Assembly (NCBI RefSeq): GCF_014650555.1
Contig: NZ_BMVE01000006.1
Coordinates: forward strand, 248,001-312,000
DNA length: 64,000 nucleotides
Direction of reading: 5' to 3'
Origin: Streptomyces goshikiensis
GTDB lineage: Bacteria > Actinomycetota > Actinomycetes > Streptomycetales > Streptomycetaceae
Positions 9,616 through 18,253 of the stretch are shown here, in pieces (positions within the stretch are counted from its first letter, which is position 1; each line of letters opens with the position of its first letter). A program made the position numbers and the translations under genes. Under the pieces are notes generated by a model. It saw nothing but the letters and a program-made list of their open reading frames with translations. It made no database searches and was not told the DNA's origin.

Positions 9616-10793
9616 CCGCGGCGGACGGTGATGGTGGTCCAGGCGCCGACGTGCACGCGGTCACCGTCGGTGAGCGGGACCGGCACGTAGGGCTGGATCG
9701 GCTCCTCGCCGCCGTTGATGGTGGTGCCGTTGGTGGAGTTCTGGTCCACCACGGCCCAGCTGCCGTCGGGCTGCTGGACCAGCACCGCGTGCTGGTGCGA
9801 GACGCCCGGGTCCTCCGGCGGCACCGACAGGTCGACGTCCGGGGACTCGCCCGTGGAGGCGCGGCGGCGGCCGATGGTGATCTGGCTGCCGGCGAGCGGA
9901 AGGTGCAGCTCCGGGGAGTACGCGGGCATGTTGAGCCCCGCCGCGTCCGGGCCGCTGCGCTGCATCATCGCCATGAAGTACGAGCGGTCCGGTCCGATCG
10001 TCGCACTCCAGGAGCCGCCGCCCTGGGACGGGAAGGGCTGGTGCTGCTGCTGAGGCTGCTGGTACTCCTGCTGCGGCGCGGGCGGCGCGTACGACTGGTG
10101 CTGCTGGGGCTGGGGCTGGGACTGGGGCTGGGGCTGCTGGTACTCCTGCACCGGCGCCTGCTGCTGGTACGCCTGGACCTGGGGCGGCGGCGGGGGCTGC
10201 TGCTGGTACTGGGGCTGCTGGTGCTGCTCGTGCGCCGGGGGCGGGAGCAGCCAGTCGTCCTCGCGCTGCAACGGCTCGGCCGGCCGGTTGACCCGGGACG
10301 GGCGGGAGCCCTGGTACTCGAAGTGGTCCTGGGAGTAGACGGGCGGAGCCGGCGGTGCCACCGGCGGCGCGGGCGGCGCCGGAGGCGGGGGCGGCGGGGC
10401 GATCCCGGCGCCCGGGCCCGGGCCCGCGCCCTGATCCGAGCTCTGGCCCAGCCCCTGGCCCTGGCTCAGCCCCTGACCCGGGCCGCTGCCGGCCCCGGCC
10501 CCGGGCATGGGTTCCGGGGCGAGCGGGGTGTACGAGGTCGCCGTACGCGTCAGGAAGTTGTACCGGCACTCCTCGCAGAACGGGGCCATGGCCTCGCGCG
10601 GGGTCCGGCACTGCGGGCACAGCTCGGCCTGGGCGGTCGGCTCACCCGCGGTGGGAGGGTAGCCGTACCCGTACGACGGAGCCGCGGGAGCACCCGTGGA
10701 GGAGGGGGCGGGAGAGGGGGCAGCCATGCGGTGGCCGCAGACCTCGCACCAGTCATCGGAACCCGAGTGGTGCCCGTTCGGGCAGGTCGGCAT
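9612..10793 (-). CDS. Zinc-ribbon FHA-domain protein, last gene of the pknG operon
   Basis: About 393 residues. Two Cys4 ribbons at the N-terminus: CPNGHHSGSDDWCEVCG and, after a linker, CPQCRTPREAMAPFCEEC. A long Pro/Gln/Gly-rich linker follows. The C-terminal ~95 residues form an FHA domain: ITIGRRRAST, DPGVSHQHAVL and DQNSTNGTTING, the phosphothreonine-binding loops. FHA domains read pThr, so this is a candidate target or reader of the operon's kinase, comparable in logic but not architecture to GarA/OdhI. ATG 10793 is chosen for its AAGGGGGAAGGG site; an in-frame ATG at 10823 adds 10 residues. The stop interlocks with the converging methyltransferase gene. Confidence 0.9.
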   Translation of the reverse strand: MPTCPNGHHSGSDDWCEVCGHRMAAPSPAPSSTGAPAAPSYGYGYPPTAGEPTAQAELCPQCRTPREAMAPFCEECRYNFLTRTATSYTPLAPEPMPGAGAGSGPGQGLSQGQGLGQSSDQGAGPGPGAGIAPPPPPPAPPAPPVAPPAPPVYSQDHFEYQGSRPSRVNRPAEPLQREDDWLLPPPAHEQHQQPQYQQQPPPPPQVQAYQQQAPVQEYQQPQPQSQPQPQQHQSYAPPAPQQEYQQPQQQHQPFPSQGGGSWSATIGPDRSYFMAMMQRSGPDAAGLNMPAYSPELHLPLAGSQITIGRRRASTGESPDVDLSVPPEDPGVSHQHAVLVQQPDGSWAVVDQNSTNGTTINGGEEPIQPYVPVPLTDGDRVHVGAWTTITVRRG

Positions 10794-10840
10794 GTCGGCC
10801 CTTCCCCCTTCACCCTGCGTCATCGCGTCAGGTCTTCTTC

Positions 10841-12169
10841 TCAGGTCTTCTTCACTCGGACGGTCTGGGTCGAACGCGTTTCCAGAGTCATCTCGTCGGC
10901 ATCGGCGACCTTCGCTTTCAGCCGCACAGTACCCGCCGCCGCATCGACGACGTCCACCACCTTCGCCAGCAACTTGGCCGTGTCCGCGTTCCCCGACGCG
11001 GACGCGAGCTGCACGGCACGGCCGAGCTTGGCCGTGGCGCCGTCGACATCACCCAGTTTGCGGGCTTCCAGGCCCTGTTGGATAGCCTGCGCGAGCTCCG
11101 CCTGTCCGGTGTAGTGCGCGACCTGCGCGTTGATGGCGGTGGAAGCCGCGAGATCGGTCGTCCACACCGCCCGGACGAGCCCCTGGGCGAGGACGGACGG
11201 CGGCTCGCCCGGCGCGCCGGGGAGCATGAGCGTGGCCCGGGCGGCCAGCATCTCCTGGCCGACGGCCGCACCCGGCACCCGTACGCACACGTGGTACTCG
11301 CGGGACTCGTCGCCCCACGAGCCGGTCGGGTAGTCACCGGCGCGCGGGCCCGCCGGGGTACGGCGGTCGGTCAGGTCCCGGACGGCGGGCGCGACCTGCT
11401 TGACGTACTGGATCTCCACGCCGACCGGGGTCCACAGGCGCAGTGCGACGTCCGCGACCTCCTTGCCCATGGCGTTGCCCATCATCCGGGTGAAGTCCTC
11501 GGCGAGATGGGCCGGGTCGGCGACGATGTCGGCGGTGCCGAGCAGCGTGCTCGCGATGCCGGTGACCTCCTTGACCTCCCAGTCGGTGCCCACGCCGCGG
11601 GCATCGCAGGTGAAGCGGCCCGCGCAGGCGTCGAGGGTGGCGCGCAGCACGGCCGGGTCCTCGTGCTCGTTGCGGCCGTCGGTGAGCAGGATGCCGTGCC
11701 GGATGGCGGCGGGGGACTGCCGGAACAGGCCGTCGGCGAGGCGCAGCCAGGTGCCGATGGCGGTGCCGCCGCCCGCGCTGAGGCCGCGCAGGGCCTCCTT
11801 GGCCTGGGCGCGGGTCTCCGGGCCGGCGGTGGCGAGACGGCCCTGGCCGGGGTAGACCTCCTTCGCCACGTGCGTACCGGCGACGACGGCGAACGCGGTG
11901 CCGTCGCGCAGGGTGTCGATCGCCGCCGCCGTGGCCTCGCGGGCGCCGCGCATCTTGTCCGGCGGGTACTCCATCGAGCCCGAGCAGTCGACCATGATCA
12001 CGACGGCCGCCCCGCCCTGGGCGGGGACGGCGGCACGCGTCGCGGTCGCCCCGCCGGTGGAGGTGACCGTCACGATGGCGTGGACGTCACGGCCGCCCTC
12101 GGGGAGGAACTCGTTCTGGTACACCTCCACGCTGAAGCGCGGGGCGCTCGGCTTGGCGAAGTTCGCCAT
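10841..12169 (-). CDS. von Willebrand factor A (VWA) domain protein of the pknG operon
   Basis: 442 residues. After an N-terminal strand region (FSVEVYQNEFLPEGGRDVHA), the VWA domain starts at VVIMVDCSGSME with the DxSxS metal (MIDAS) motif, followed by GGGTAIGTWL (the MIDAS Thr) and LLTDGRNEHED. The second half is beta-rich and ends in a helical region resembling tetratricopeptide hairpins (LGDVDGATAKLGRAVQLAS). No signal peptide or membrane segment. VWA proteins with PP2C and kinase neighbours recall the TerY-phosphatase-kinase triads of stress systems (comparison by gene context). GAGGAG lies 8 nt before the ATG; 35 bp separate it from the PP2C gene. Confidence 0.88.
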   Translation of the reverse strand: MANFAKPSAPRFSVEVYQNEFLPEGGRDVHAIVTVTSTGGATATRAAVPAQGGAAVVIMVDCSGSMEYPPDKMRGAREATAAAIDTLRDGTAFAVVAGTHVAKEVYPGQGRLATAGPETRAQAKEALRGLSAGGGTAIGTWLRLADGLFRQSPAAIRHGILLTDGRNEHEDPAVLRATLDACAGRFTCDARGVGTDWEVKEVTGIASTLLGTADIVADPAHLAEDFTRMMGNAMGKEVADVALRLWTPVGVEIQYVKQVAPAVRDLTDRRTPAGPRAGDYPTGSWGDESREYHVCVRVPGAAVGQEMLAARATLMLPGAPGEPPSVLAQGLVRAVWTTDLAASTAINAQVAHYTGQAELAQAIQQGLEARKLGDVDGATAKLGRAVQLASASGNADTAKLLAKVVDVVDAAAGTVRLKAKVADADEMTLETRSTQTVRVKKT

Positions 12170-12204
12170 CGGTTGGACTCCTCGGGAGCGGGCGGGGCTG
12201 GGGG

Positions 12205-14226
12205 TCAGGCCTGGGTGCGGGGGTCCGCTTCCGCTTGCGGTTCCGCTTGTGCGTCCGCGCCGGGGTTCCGGGCCGGGTCCGCCGGGTTCGGGCCCGAGCC
12301 CGAGCCGGGGTCCGAGTCCGGGTTCGGGGGCGCGGTGAAGGGGACGACGGCCACGGTGACGTTGTCGTGGCCGCCCCCGTCGAGGGCGTGCCCCACCAGC
12401 ACCTGCGCGCTGTGCAGCGGGCGGGCCGCGGCGTCCTCCGGGAGCACCTGGGCCATGTCGCGGGCGGACTCGGCGTAGTTCCACAGGCCGTCGGTGCAGA
12501 CGACCACCACGCCGTCGTGATCCGGCTTGAAGCTGGCCGTGTGCGGTTCGAGTTCGTACGCGTCCGCCCCGAGCCAGCCGGTGATGGCGTGCGCGCGGAC
12601 GTCGGCGTAGGCCTCGGCCTCGCCCATCAGACCGGCCGCGACCATCTGGGCCGCCCAGGAGTCGTCCTCGGTGAGGCGGCGGGGGAGCGCGGCGCGGTCG
12701 TCGGGGATCCAGTACGCGCGGCTGTCGCCGACCCAGCCGATGGTCAGCAGGCCGCCGCTGACGACGGCGCCGACGAGGGTGCAGGCGGGGGCGTTCTGCG
12801 CGCCGGACACCTCCGGCGCGAGGGCGTTGACGGCGGCCGCGGCGGCGAGGATCGCCTCGTGCATGGCCTCCTGGGGGTGCGCGCCTCGGGGCAGGGCTTC
12901 GAGCAGCGCCTCGTTGGCGGCGGCGGCCGCGGCGGCGGAGGCGTCGTCGGGGCGGCTGGCGGAGGAGACGCCGTCGCAGACGATGGCGACGGTGGCGGCG
13001 GAGCCGTCGGAGAGGGCGGTGGCCGCGACGGCGAAGGAGTCCTCGTTGCGGTGGTGGCGCAGACCGCGGTCGCTGACGGCGGCGACGCTGCCGAGTTCCT
13101 CTTCGAGGTGGTCGCGCTCGCGGGGCTGGGCGTGGCCGCAGTGCTCGCAGTAGCCGTCGGTGTCGACCCGGCCGGCGCGGCAGGCGACGCAGGTCTTCGC
13201 GCCGTCGCCCTGCGGGGCGGGAGGGTCGTACCGGCCGGCGGCGGCGGCCTGCGGGGGCTGCGGGGGCGGCGCGGCGCCGGGGTCCGGGACGGGGTCGCCG
13301 TCGGCGGACCAGCCGGCCGAGTCCTCGACCAGCGTCGGCGCGGCGGCGGCCGTGCTGCCCCATCCGGGCGCGGCGGCGACCCCGTACCCGGAAGCGCCGC
13401 CCGGCTGCGGGACCACGGCCGGGCGGTCGCGGTCCTCCCCGTCGGCGTGCTCCCGGCCACCCGCGTCGCCCGCGTTGCCCGCGTGGGCGCCGGGGTGCTC
13501 GCTCGCGGAGGCCGCGAAGCTCCGGCCGCCCCGTGCGGCGCCCGCCTCGGCGTAGCCGCCGGAGCCGCCGGGTTCGCCCGTCTCCGGGTCCGGCCGGTAC
13601 GGGGCGCCGACGGCGGTCGCGCGCGGCCGCCCGCCCGCCGGTTCGGCCACCCCGGGGTGGCCGGCCGAGCTCGCGCCGGATCCGGGATGCCCGGCAGCGC
13701 CGGGGTAACCGCCCGCGGTCGCGGCCGCGTTGGGTACGGGCTCGGGGTGGTCGCTCGCGGAGTGCGCGGCGGCCCGACCGACCGGCGGCGCGGGCGCGGC
13801 GACCTGAGGCGCGGCGACCGGTGGCGCCGGTGCGGCACCCGGCGGCGCGGGCACGGCAGATGCGGGCGCGGCAGCCGGTGGCGCCGGCGCGGCAACCGGT
13901 TTTGCGGGCGCGGTAGCTGGGGGCACGGCGGCCTGAGGCGCGCCAACCGGGGCCGCGGGCATGGCCGCTGGAGGCGCGGCGACTGGTGGCGCCGGCGCGG
14001 CAACCGGTGTTGTGGGCCCGGCAGCTGGGGGCGCGGCGGCCGGGGGCGCCGGTGCGGCGGCCGGGGGCGCGGCAGTTGGGGGGCCCTGGGGGAGGGGGAG
14101 GGTGGGGTGGTCCCCGGATGGGGGCGGGGCGGAGAGGGCGTAGCCGCACACGCCGCAGAAGCGGTCACCCTCCTCCAAGGGTTCCGCGCAGCTCGGGCAT
14201 CCCGACAGCCGATGCATCGACATCAC
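12205..14226 (-). CDS. Zinc-ribbon PP2C-family Ser/Thr phosphatase
   Basis: 673 residues. Order: Cys4 zinc ribbon (CPSCAEPLEEGDRFCGVCG, residues 10-28); a long Pro/Ala then Gly/Ala-rich linker to about 340; a second ribbon (CVACRAGRVDTDGYCEHCG); then a PP2C domain (about 380-640) with RHHRNEDSFAV, VCDGVSS, GWVGDSRAYW, CTDGLWNYAE and GGHDNVTVAVV. The Asp residues of these blocks are the metal ligands. Expected activity is Mn/Mg-dependent removal of phosphate from Ser/Thr, the natural antagonist of the adjacent kinase. The GTG start at 14226 directly follows the kinase TGA; ATG 14223 and ATG 14217 are also possible. Confidence 0.92.
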   Translation of the reverse strand: MMSMHRLSGCPSCAEPLEEGDRFCGVCGYALSAPPPSGDHPTLPLPQGPPTAAPPAAAPAPPAAAPPAAGPTTPVAAPAPPVAAPPAAMPAAPVGAPQAAVPPATAPAKPVAAPAPPAAAPASAVPAPPGAAPAPPVAAPQVAAPAPPVGRAAAHSASDHPEPVPNAAATAGGYPGAAGHPGSGASSAGHPGVAEPAGGRPRATAVGAPYRPDPETGEPGGSGGYAEAGAARGGRSFAASASEHPGAHAGNAGDAGGREHADGEDRDRPAVVPQPGGASGYGVAAAPGWGSTAAAAPTLVEDSAGWSADGDPVPDPGAAPPPQPPQAAAAGRYDPPAPQGDGAKTCVACRAGRVDTDGYCEHCGHAQPRERDHLEEELGSVAAVSDRGLRHHRNEDSFAVAATALSDGSAATVAIVCDGVSSASRPDDASAAAAAAANEALLEALPRGAHPQEAMHEAILAAAAAVNALAPEVSGAQNAPACTLVGAVVSGGLLTIGWVGDSRAYWIPDDRAALPRRLTEDDSWAAQMVAAGLMGEAEAYADVRAHAITGWLGADAYELEPHTASFKPDHDGVVVVCTDGLWNYAESARDMAQVLPEDAAARPLHSAQVLVGHALDGGGHDNVTVAVVPFTAPPNPDSDPGSGSGPNPADPARNPGADAQAEPQAEADPRTQA
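13780..14095. repeat. Ala/Pro-coding low-complexity repeat inside the PP2C gene
   Basis: Imperfect repeats of GGCGCCGGCGCGGCAACCGG-like units, about 18-30 bp, encode alternating Ala-Pro runs on the reverse strand (APAPPAAAP type). This is a flexible linker between the first zinc ribbon and the rest of the phosphatase and a likely site of length polymorphism. Confidence 0.75.
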
Positions 14227-16941
14227 TCACACCCACGTCCGGGGACGGAAACGGTTTGCCCGCTCCACCAGTTCGATCCTCTCCTCGCCCCGCTGCGCCA
14301 GCCGGGCGAGGACGCGGTACGAGCGCTCCAGGCCGAAGCGCAGCCCCCGCTCGTCCAGTTGACTGCCGAGCAGCAAGGGCCGGCCGGGGTCGGCACCCCG
14401 GCTACCCGACAGTACCCAGTCCAGGGCCGAGCCCAGAACCTCCGTCGACAGCCGCTGGTGCCGCTCCGCGTCCAGGCCGAACCGCTCCAGCGCCTCCACC
14501 TGCGCGGCAGCCGCCGTCAGGTCAGGCAGCAGGGCCTCTTCGGGAGCCCGGTCGCGCAGGCGTGCCCGTACCGCCGCCACCCGTGCGGCGGTGTAGTGGA
14601 TCGACGCCTCCGGTACGGACTCCAGCGTGGCCACCGCCCCGGCCCGGTCGCCCGCGGCCAGCTGCACCCGCGACAGACCGAACGCCGCGCTCACGAAACC
14701 GGGGTCGGTGATCCACACCAGCCGGTAGTACTCGGCCGCGTTGTCCAACTGCCCCAGGACTTCCGCGCACAGGCCCAGGGCCAGCTTCGGAGCGGGCTCG
14801 CCCGGGAAGGCGTCGTAGATCGCGTCGAAGGACAGGGCCGCCGTCTCGTCGTCCCCGGTGGCCAGGGAGACGATCCCGCGCGCCCACACCACCCGCCAGT
14901 CGTCCGGGTGCCGGGCCTCCAGCCGCGCCAGCGGCCCCTCGGGCCCGGCGACGTCCGGCTCGCCCAGCTCCAGGCGCACCCGCAGCTCCCGCAGCCGCAG
15001 CTCCGCCGAGTCGGCGGCCGCCGGGCCGAGCGCACCGAGGGCGCCGAGCAGGTCGGCCGGCGCGGAGGCCAGCAGGCCCGCCAGGAAACCGGCGTGGGGG
15101 TCGGTGGGGTCCACCAGCGGCACCGGCAGGGCCAGCGCCGCCGCCCGCGCGTCCAGCGGGGCGAGCCCGGTGCGCGGGAGCGCCGGCTCCGCTCCCGGAT
15201 CCGCCGCCGGGTCCGGCGGCGCCACCGTCACGGCCTGCCGGGGCGCGGGCACGCCCGCCGCCCGGCCCGCCGACTTGTGCGTCGCCGTCGCCCCCAGCCG
15301 CGCGGCCGGAGCCTGCGAAGCGGCCGTCACCGGAATCGGACCCGCCGCCCCCGACGCGGGCGGCGGCCCGGCCACCGCGGCCGCCGGCCGTCCCTTGCGG
15401 GAGGAGGCCCGCGCGCCCAGCCGGGACACCTGTGCCCCCGCCGTGTCGGCGAACAGCCGGGTGTCCGGAACCCGCAGCTCCGGCCCGAACAGGGTGGAGA
15501 CCTGCGGCCGCGGCCGGCCCGTCTGGAGCGCGACCACCTCCCGCAGGACGCCCGTCAGCTGGTCCGCCATCTCCTGCGCGGACGCGAACCGCCGCCCCGG
15601 GTCCGGGTCGGTGGCCCGTACCAGCAGCCGGTAGAACGACTCGTAGCGGCCGAAGACCTCGATGTGCTCCGGATCCGGCAGCGAATCCACGAACACGTTC
15701 GTGTAGCCCTGGAAGTCGAAGGTCAGTACCGCCAGGGTGCGGGCCACCGTGTACAGGTCGGAGGCGACCGACGGGCCCGACTCCGCGACCTCGGGGGCCT
15801 GGTAGCCCACGGTGCCGTAGATGGCCGACTCCTCGTCGTCCATCCGCCGGACCGCGCCCATGTCGATCAGCTTCAGCTGGTCCTGCTGCTGGATCGCGTT
15901 GTCGACCTTGAAGTCGCAGTACAGAAGGTTTCTGCTGTGCAGGTGGCCGAGCGCCTCCAGCGCCTCGATGCCGTACGCGCAGGCCTGCTCCACCGGCAGC
16001 GGGTCGCGCCGGCCGTCCGGCCGCCGCCGGTCGTTGGCGATCTCCTTGAGGGACTTGCCGCCGACGTACTCCATGACGATGTACCCGTCGAGCGAACCGG
16101 TCCGCTGGTCCAGGTGCTCGACGAAGTTGTAGATCCGCACGATGTTGGAGTGCTCGATCTCCGCGAGGAAGCGCCGCTCGGAGATCGCCGCCTCCATCGC
16201 GTCCTGGTCCCCGGTGTCCAGCAGGCCCTTGAGCACCACCCACCGGTCCGAGACCGCCCGGTCCACCGCCAGGTACACCCAGCCGAGGCCGCCGTGCGCC
16301 AGGCAGCCCGCCACCTCGTACTGGCCGTGCACCACGTCGCCCGCGCGCAGCTTGGGCACGAAGGAGTACGGGTGCCCGCACTTGGTGCAGAACCCTTCCG
16401 TCCGGCCCGGCCGGTCACCCCGAGCCCGGCCCACCGGAGCCCCGCAGTCCGAGCGCGAGCAGAACCGCTTGCGCTCCGGCACCTCCGGGTTCTCCAGCAC
16501 CGCCGCCGAAGGATCCGGCCGCGGCACCTCCGGTACGTTGACCAGCCCCGCCCCGAGCCGGCTGCGCCCCGAGGCCGAGGCCCCGGAGGACGAACTGCGC
16601 ACCGACACCGAGCGGGTGGACGCGGCGCCCGACAGCGCGCGCGAGAGCCGCCCCGACACCGAGCGGCGGGACGAGGACGAACGCGAGGAGCGCGCCGAGG
16701 CCGAAGAGCGCGCCGACCCGTGCGACCCCTGGGACCCCCGGGAGCCGTGGGAGGCGTACGAGTCGCCGCGGCGCGCCGCGCTCGTCATCCCCGTCGGCGG
16801 CGAGAGGAGTTCCTCCGCGCCCGCCGCGACGGAGCCGACCGGCGCCAGCCCGCAGGTGTCGCAGTACAGCTCGCCGCCGCCCATGTCCTCGTACGTCCCC
16901 GGGCATCCGGGGCGGACGCACGCGGTTCCGGCCACACTCAT
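14227..16941 (-). CDS. pknG: PknG-type Ser/Thr protein kinase with two zinc ribbons and TPR tail
   Basis: 904 residues. Order: N-terminal Cys4 ribbon (CVRPGCPG...CDTCG, residues 8-30); a Ser/Arg-rich stretch (about 60-130); a rubredoxin-like ribbon (CSRSDCGAP...CTKCGH, 161-190), as in mycobacterial PknG; a kinase domain (about 205-470); and a helical, TPR-like C-terminus. Kinase residues: glycine loop HGGLGWVYLA, Lys238 in VVLKGL, catalytic Asp343 in YCDFKVDN (HRD replaced by YCD), and metal-binding Asp360 in LIDMG (DFG replaced by DMG, as PknG has DLG). No membrane helix. ATG 16941 overlaps the upstream stop by 4 nt. In mycobacteria PknG phosphorylates GarA to control glutamate metabolism. 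Confidence 0.94.
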   Translation of the reverse strand: MSVAGTACVRPGCPGTYEDMGGGELYCDTCGLAPVGSVAAGAEELLSPPTGMTSAARRGDSYASHGSRGSQGSHGSARSSASARSSRSSSSRRSVSGRLSRALSGAASTRSVSVRSSSSGASASGRSRLGAGLVNVPEVPRPDPSAAVLENPEVPERKRFCSRSDCGAPVGRARGDRPGRTEGFCTKCGHPYSFVPKLRAGDVVHGQYEVAGCLAHGGLGWVYLAVDRAVSDRWVVLKGLLDTGDQDAMEAAISERRFLAEIEHSNIVRIYNFVEHLDQRTGSLDGYIVMEYVGGKSLKEIANDRRRPDGRRDPLPVEQACAYGIEALEALGHLHSRNLLYCDFKVDNAIQQQDQLKLIDMGAVRRMDDEESAIYGTVGYQAPEVAESGPSVASDLYTVARTLAVLTFDFQGYTNVFVDSLPDPEHIEVFGRYESFYRLLVRATDPDPGRRFASAQEMADQLTGVLREVVALQTGRPRPQVSTLFGPELRVPDTRLFADTAGAQVSRLGARASSRKGRPAAAVAGPPPASGAAGPIPVTAASQAPAARLGATATHKSAGRAAGVPAPRQAVTVAPPDPAADPGAEPALPRTGLAPLDARAAALALPVPLVDPTDPHAGFLAGLLASAPADLLGALGALGPAAADSAELRLRELRVRLELGEPDVAGPEGPLARLEARHPDDWRVVWARGIVSLATGDDETAALSFDAIYDAFPGEPAPKLALGLCAEVLGQLDNAAEYYRLVWITDPGFVSAAFGLSRVQLAAGDRAGAVATLESVPEASIHYTAARVAAVRARLRDRAPEEALLPDLTAAAAQVEALERFGLDAERHQRLSTEVLGSALDWVLSGSRGADPGRPLLLGSQLDERGLRFGLERSYRVLARLAQRGEERIELVERANRFRPRTWV

Positions 16942-18197
16942 GCGTCCTCCTCCCCCGGCCCCTCGGGCCGGTGCTGCCGGGGCGCCAGCGCCTCGGCCGC
17001 CGCCTGCTGGTACCTCAGGACGGCCTGCTCGGCGGCCCGCAGGTCGCAGGGCGCGCTCCACAGCATCCGCCGGGCCGTGTCGTACCGCTCGATCAGCAGT
17101 GGATCCTCCGCCATGCCGTGCCGGGCCATCTTCGCCTTGTACGCGTCGAGCCGCCCGCGCAGCTCGGCCCGTACGGCCAGCGGCGCCGTCACGGCGGTCA
17201 ACGATTCCCGGGCCCTGCGGAGTTCCTCCCCGGCCCGCTCCTCCAACGACTCCAGCAGCGGCGACAGCCGGTGCCACTGCGCCTGGCGGCGGTACTCCGC
17301 GGCCGTCGCGAGCTGCTCCTGCAACGCCGTCGGAGGGCCGCTGACCGCCGGGACCTCCGATGCCGCGATCTTCGCCAGCACCTCGCCGCGCGCCGTCCGC
17401 GCCTCCGCCAGGGTCCGGTCGGCCCGCGAGAGCACGTCCCGCACGCTGATCAGCCGCGCCTCGGCGTCCTGCCGTACGTCCAGCACCGCCTCGACCTCAC
17501 GGCGTACGTCCTCCAGCGCGAGCGCCGCACGGTCGTAGCGGCCCGTGTCCGGGCGGCCGCCGCCGGGAGCGGAACTCCCCGCCACCGGCAGCCAGAACGC
17601 CAGCGGGTCCGCGATCACCCGCTCCCGCAGCTCGGCCAGCTCGGCGGTGATGTCCTCCAGGTCGTCACCCGAGGGGTGTTCGCCCGGGCGCACCCCCACC
17701 GAGTGGGCCAGCGAACGGGTGCGGTGCAGCTCGGCGGCGAGCAGGTCGATGCGGGCGGGCAGCGCCGACCACACCGCGTCGGCGGCCACCACCACGTCCA
17801 GCGAGCTCGCGTACAGCTCGTTCATCCGGGTGACCAGCGCGGCGAGCGAGAAGCGCTCCGCCAGCGCGGCGCCCTCGACCCCGGCCCCGGCGATGGTCAC
17901 CCCGGGCCCGCGCAGCCGGTCGGTCAGCTCGATCAGGTCGTCACGGCTGGGCCAGCGGCGCCGGTCGCGGATCCGGCGGGCGGCGGCCAGCGCCCCGCTG
18001 TAGGCGTCGAAGTACGTCCACAGCCGGGTGATCGACGCGTCGGCGGCGGCCCAGCGCTCCTTGGTGACGCCGGTCAGCCCGGCGCCCTCCAGCAGCCGCC
18101 GCCCGGCGTGGTCCTGGAGCGCGAGCAGGGAGGTCTCGACGGCCTCGTGCTCCGCGCCCAGCCGGGTCAGCGCGCGGTCGACCTCGTCCCGGTCCAT
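16938..18197 (-). CDS. Helical protein of unknown function between glnH and pknG
   Basis: 419 residues, almost entirely predicted helix, rich in Leu, Ala, Glu and Arg with heptad-like spacing (for example LTELAELRERV- and LEDVRREVEAVLDV-type runs). No signal peptide, membrane helix, Cys pairs or catalytic motif. Starts MDRDEVDRALTRLGAEHEAVE. It overlaps pknG by 4 nt (ATGA) and lies 56 bp after glnH, so it is made in step with the kinase. A scaffold or adaptor joining the membrane sensor to PknG is a guess from position. It is absent, as far as I recall, from the mycobacterial pknG-glnX-glnH set. Confidence 0.75.
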   Translation of the reverse strand: MDRDEVDRALTRLGAEHEAVETSLLALQDHAGRRLLEGAGLTGVTKERWAAADASITRLWTYFDAYSGALAAARRIRDRRRWPSRDDLIELTDRLRGPGVTIAGAGVEGAALAERFSLAALVTRMNELYASSLDVVVAADAVWSALPARIDLLAAELHRTRSLAHSVGVRPGEHPSGDDLEDITAELAELRERVIADPLAFWLPVAGSSAPGGGRPDTGRYDRAALALEDVRREVEAVLDVRQDAEARLISVRDVLSRADRTLAEARTARGEVLAKIAASEVPAVSGPPTALQEQLATAAEYRRQAQWHRLSPLLESLEERAGEELRRARESLTAVTAPLAVRAELRGRLDAYKAKMARHGMAEDPLLIERYDTARRMLWSAPCDLRAAEQAVLRYQQAAAEALAPRQHRPEGPGEEDA

Positions 18198-18253
18198 CAG
18201 GGCCGGTCCCGTTTCCGGGCGCCTCACATAGGGCTCCGATCCCGCCACAGGCC

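Noticed and set aside
13780..14095. Possible CRISPR-like repeats
   Set aside because: Units are imperfect, GC-only, without unique spacers, and encode an Ala/Pro linker in frame.
12235..17538. A very long forward open frame (over 1700 codons) opposite the kinase and phosphatase genes
   Set aside because: It is antisense to genes with clear kinase, PP2C and zinc-ribbon motifs, has Arg/Gly-rich low-complexity translation and no domain. High GC leaves few stops.
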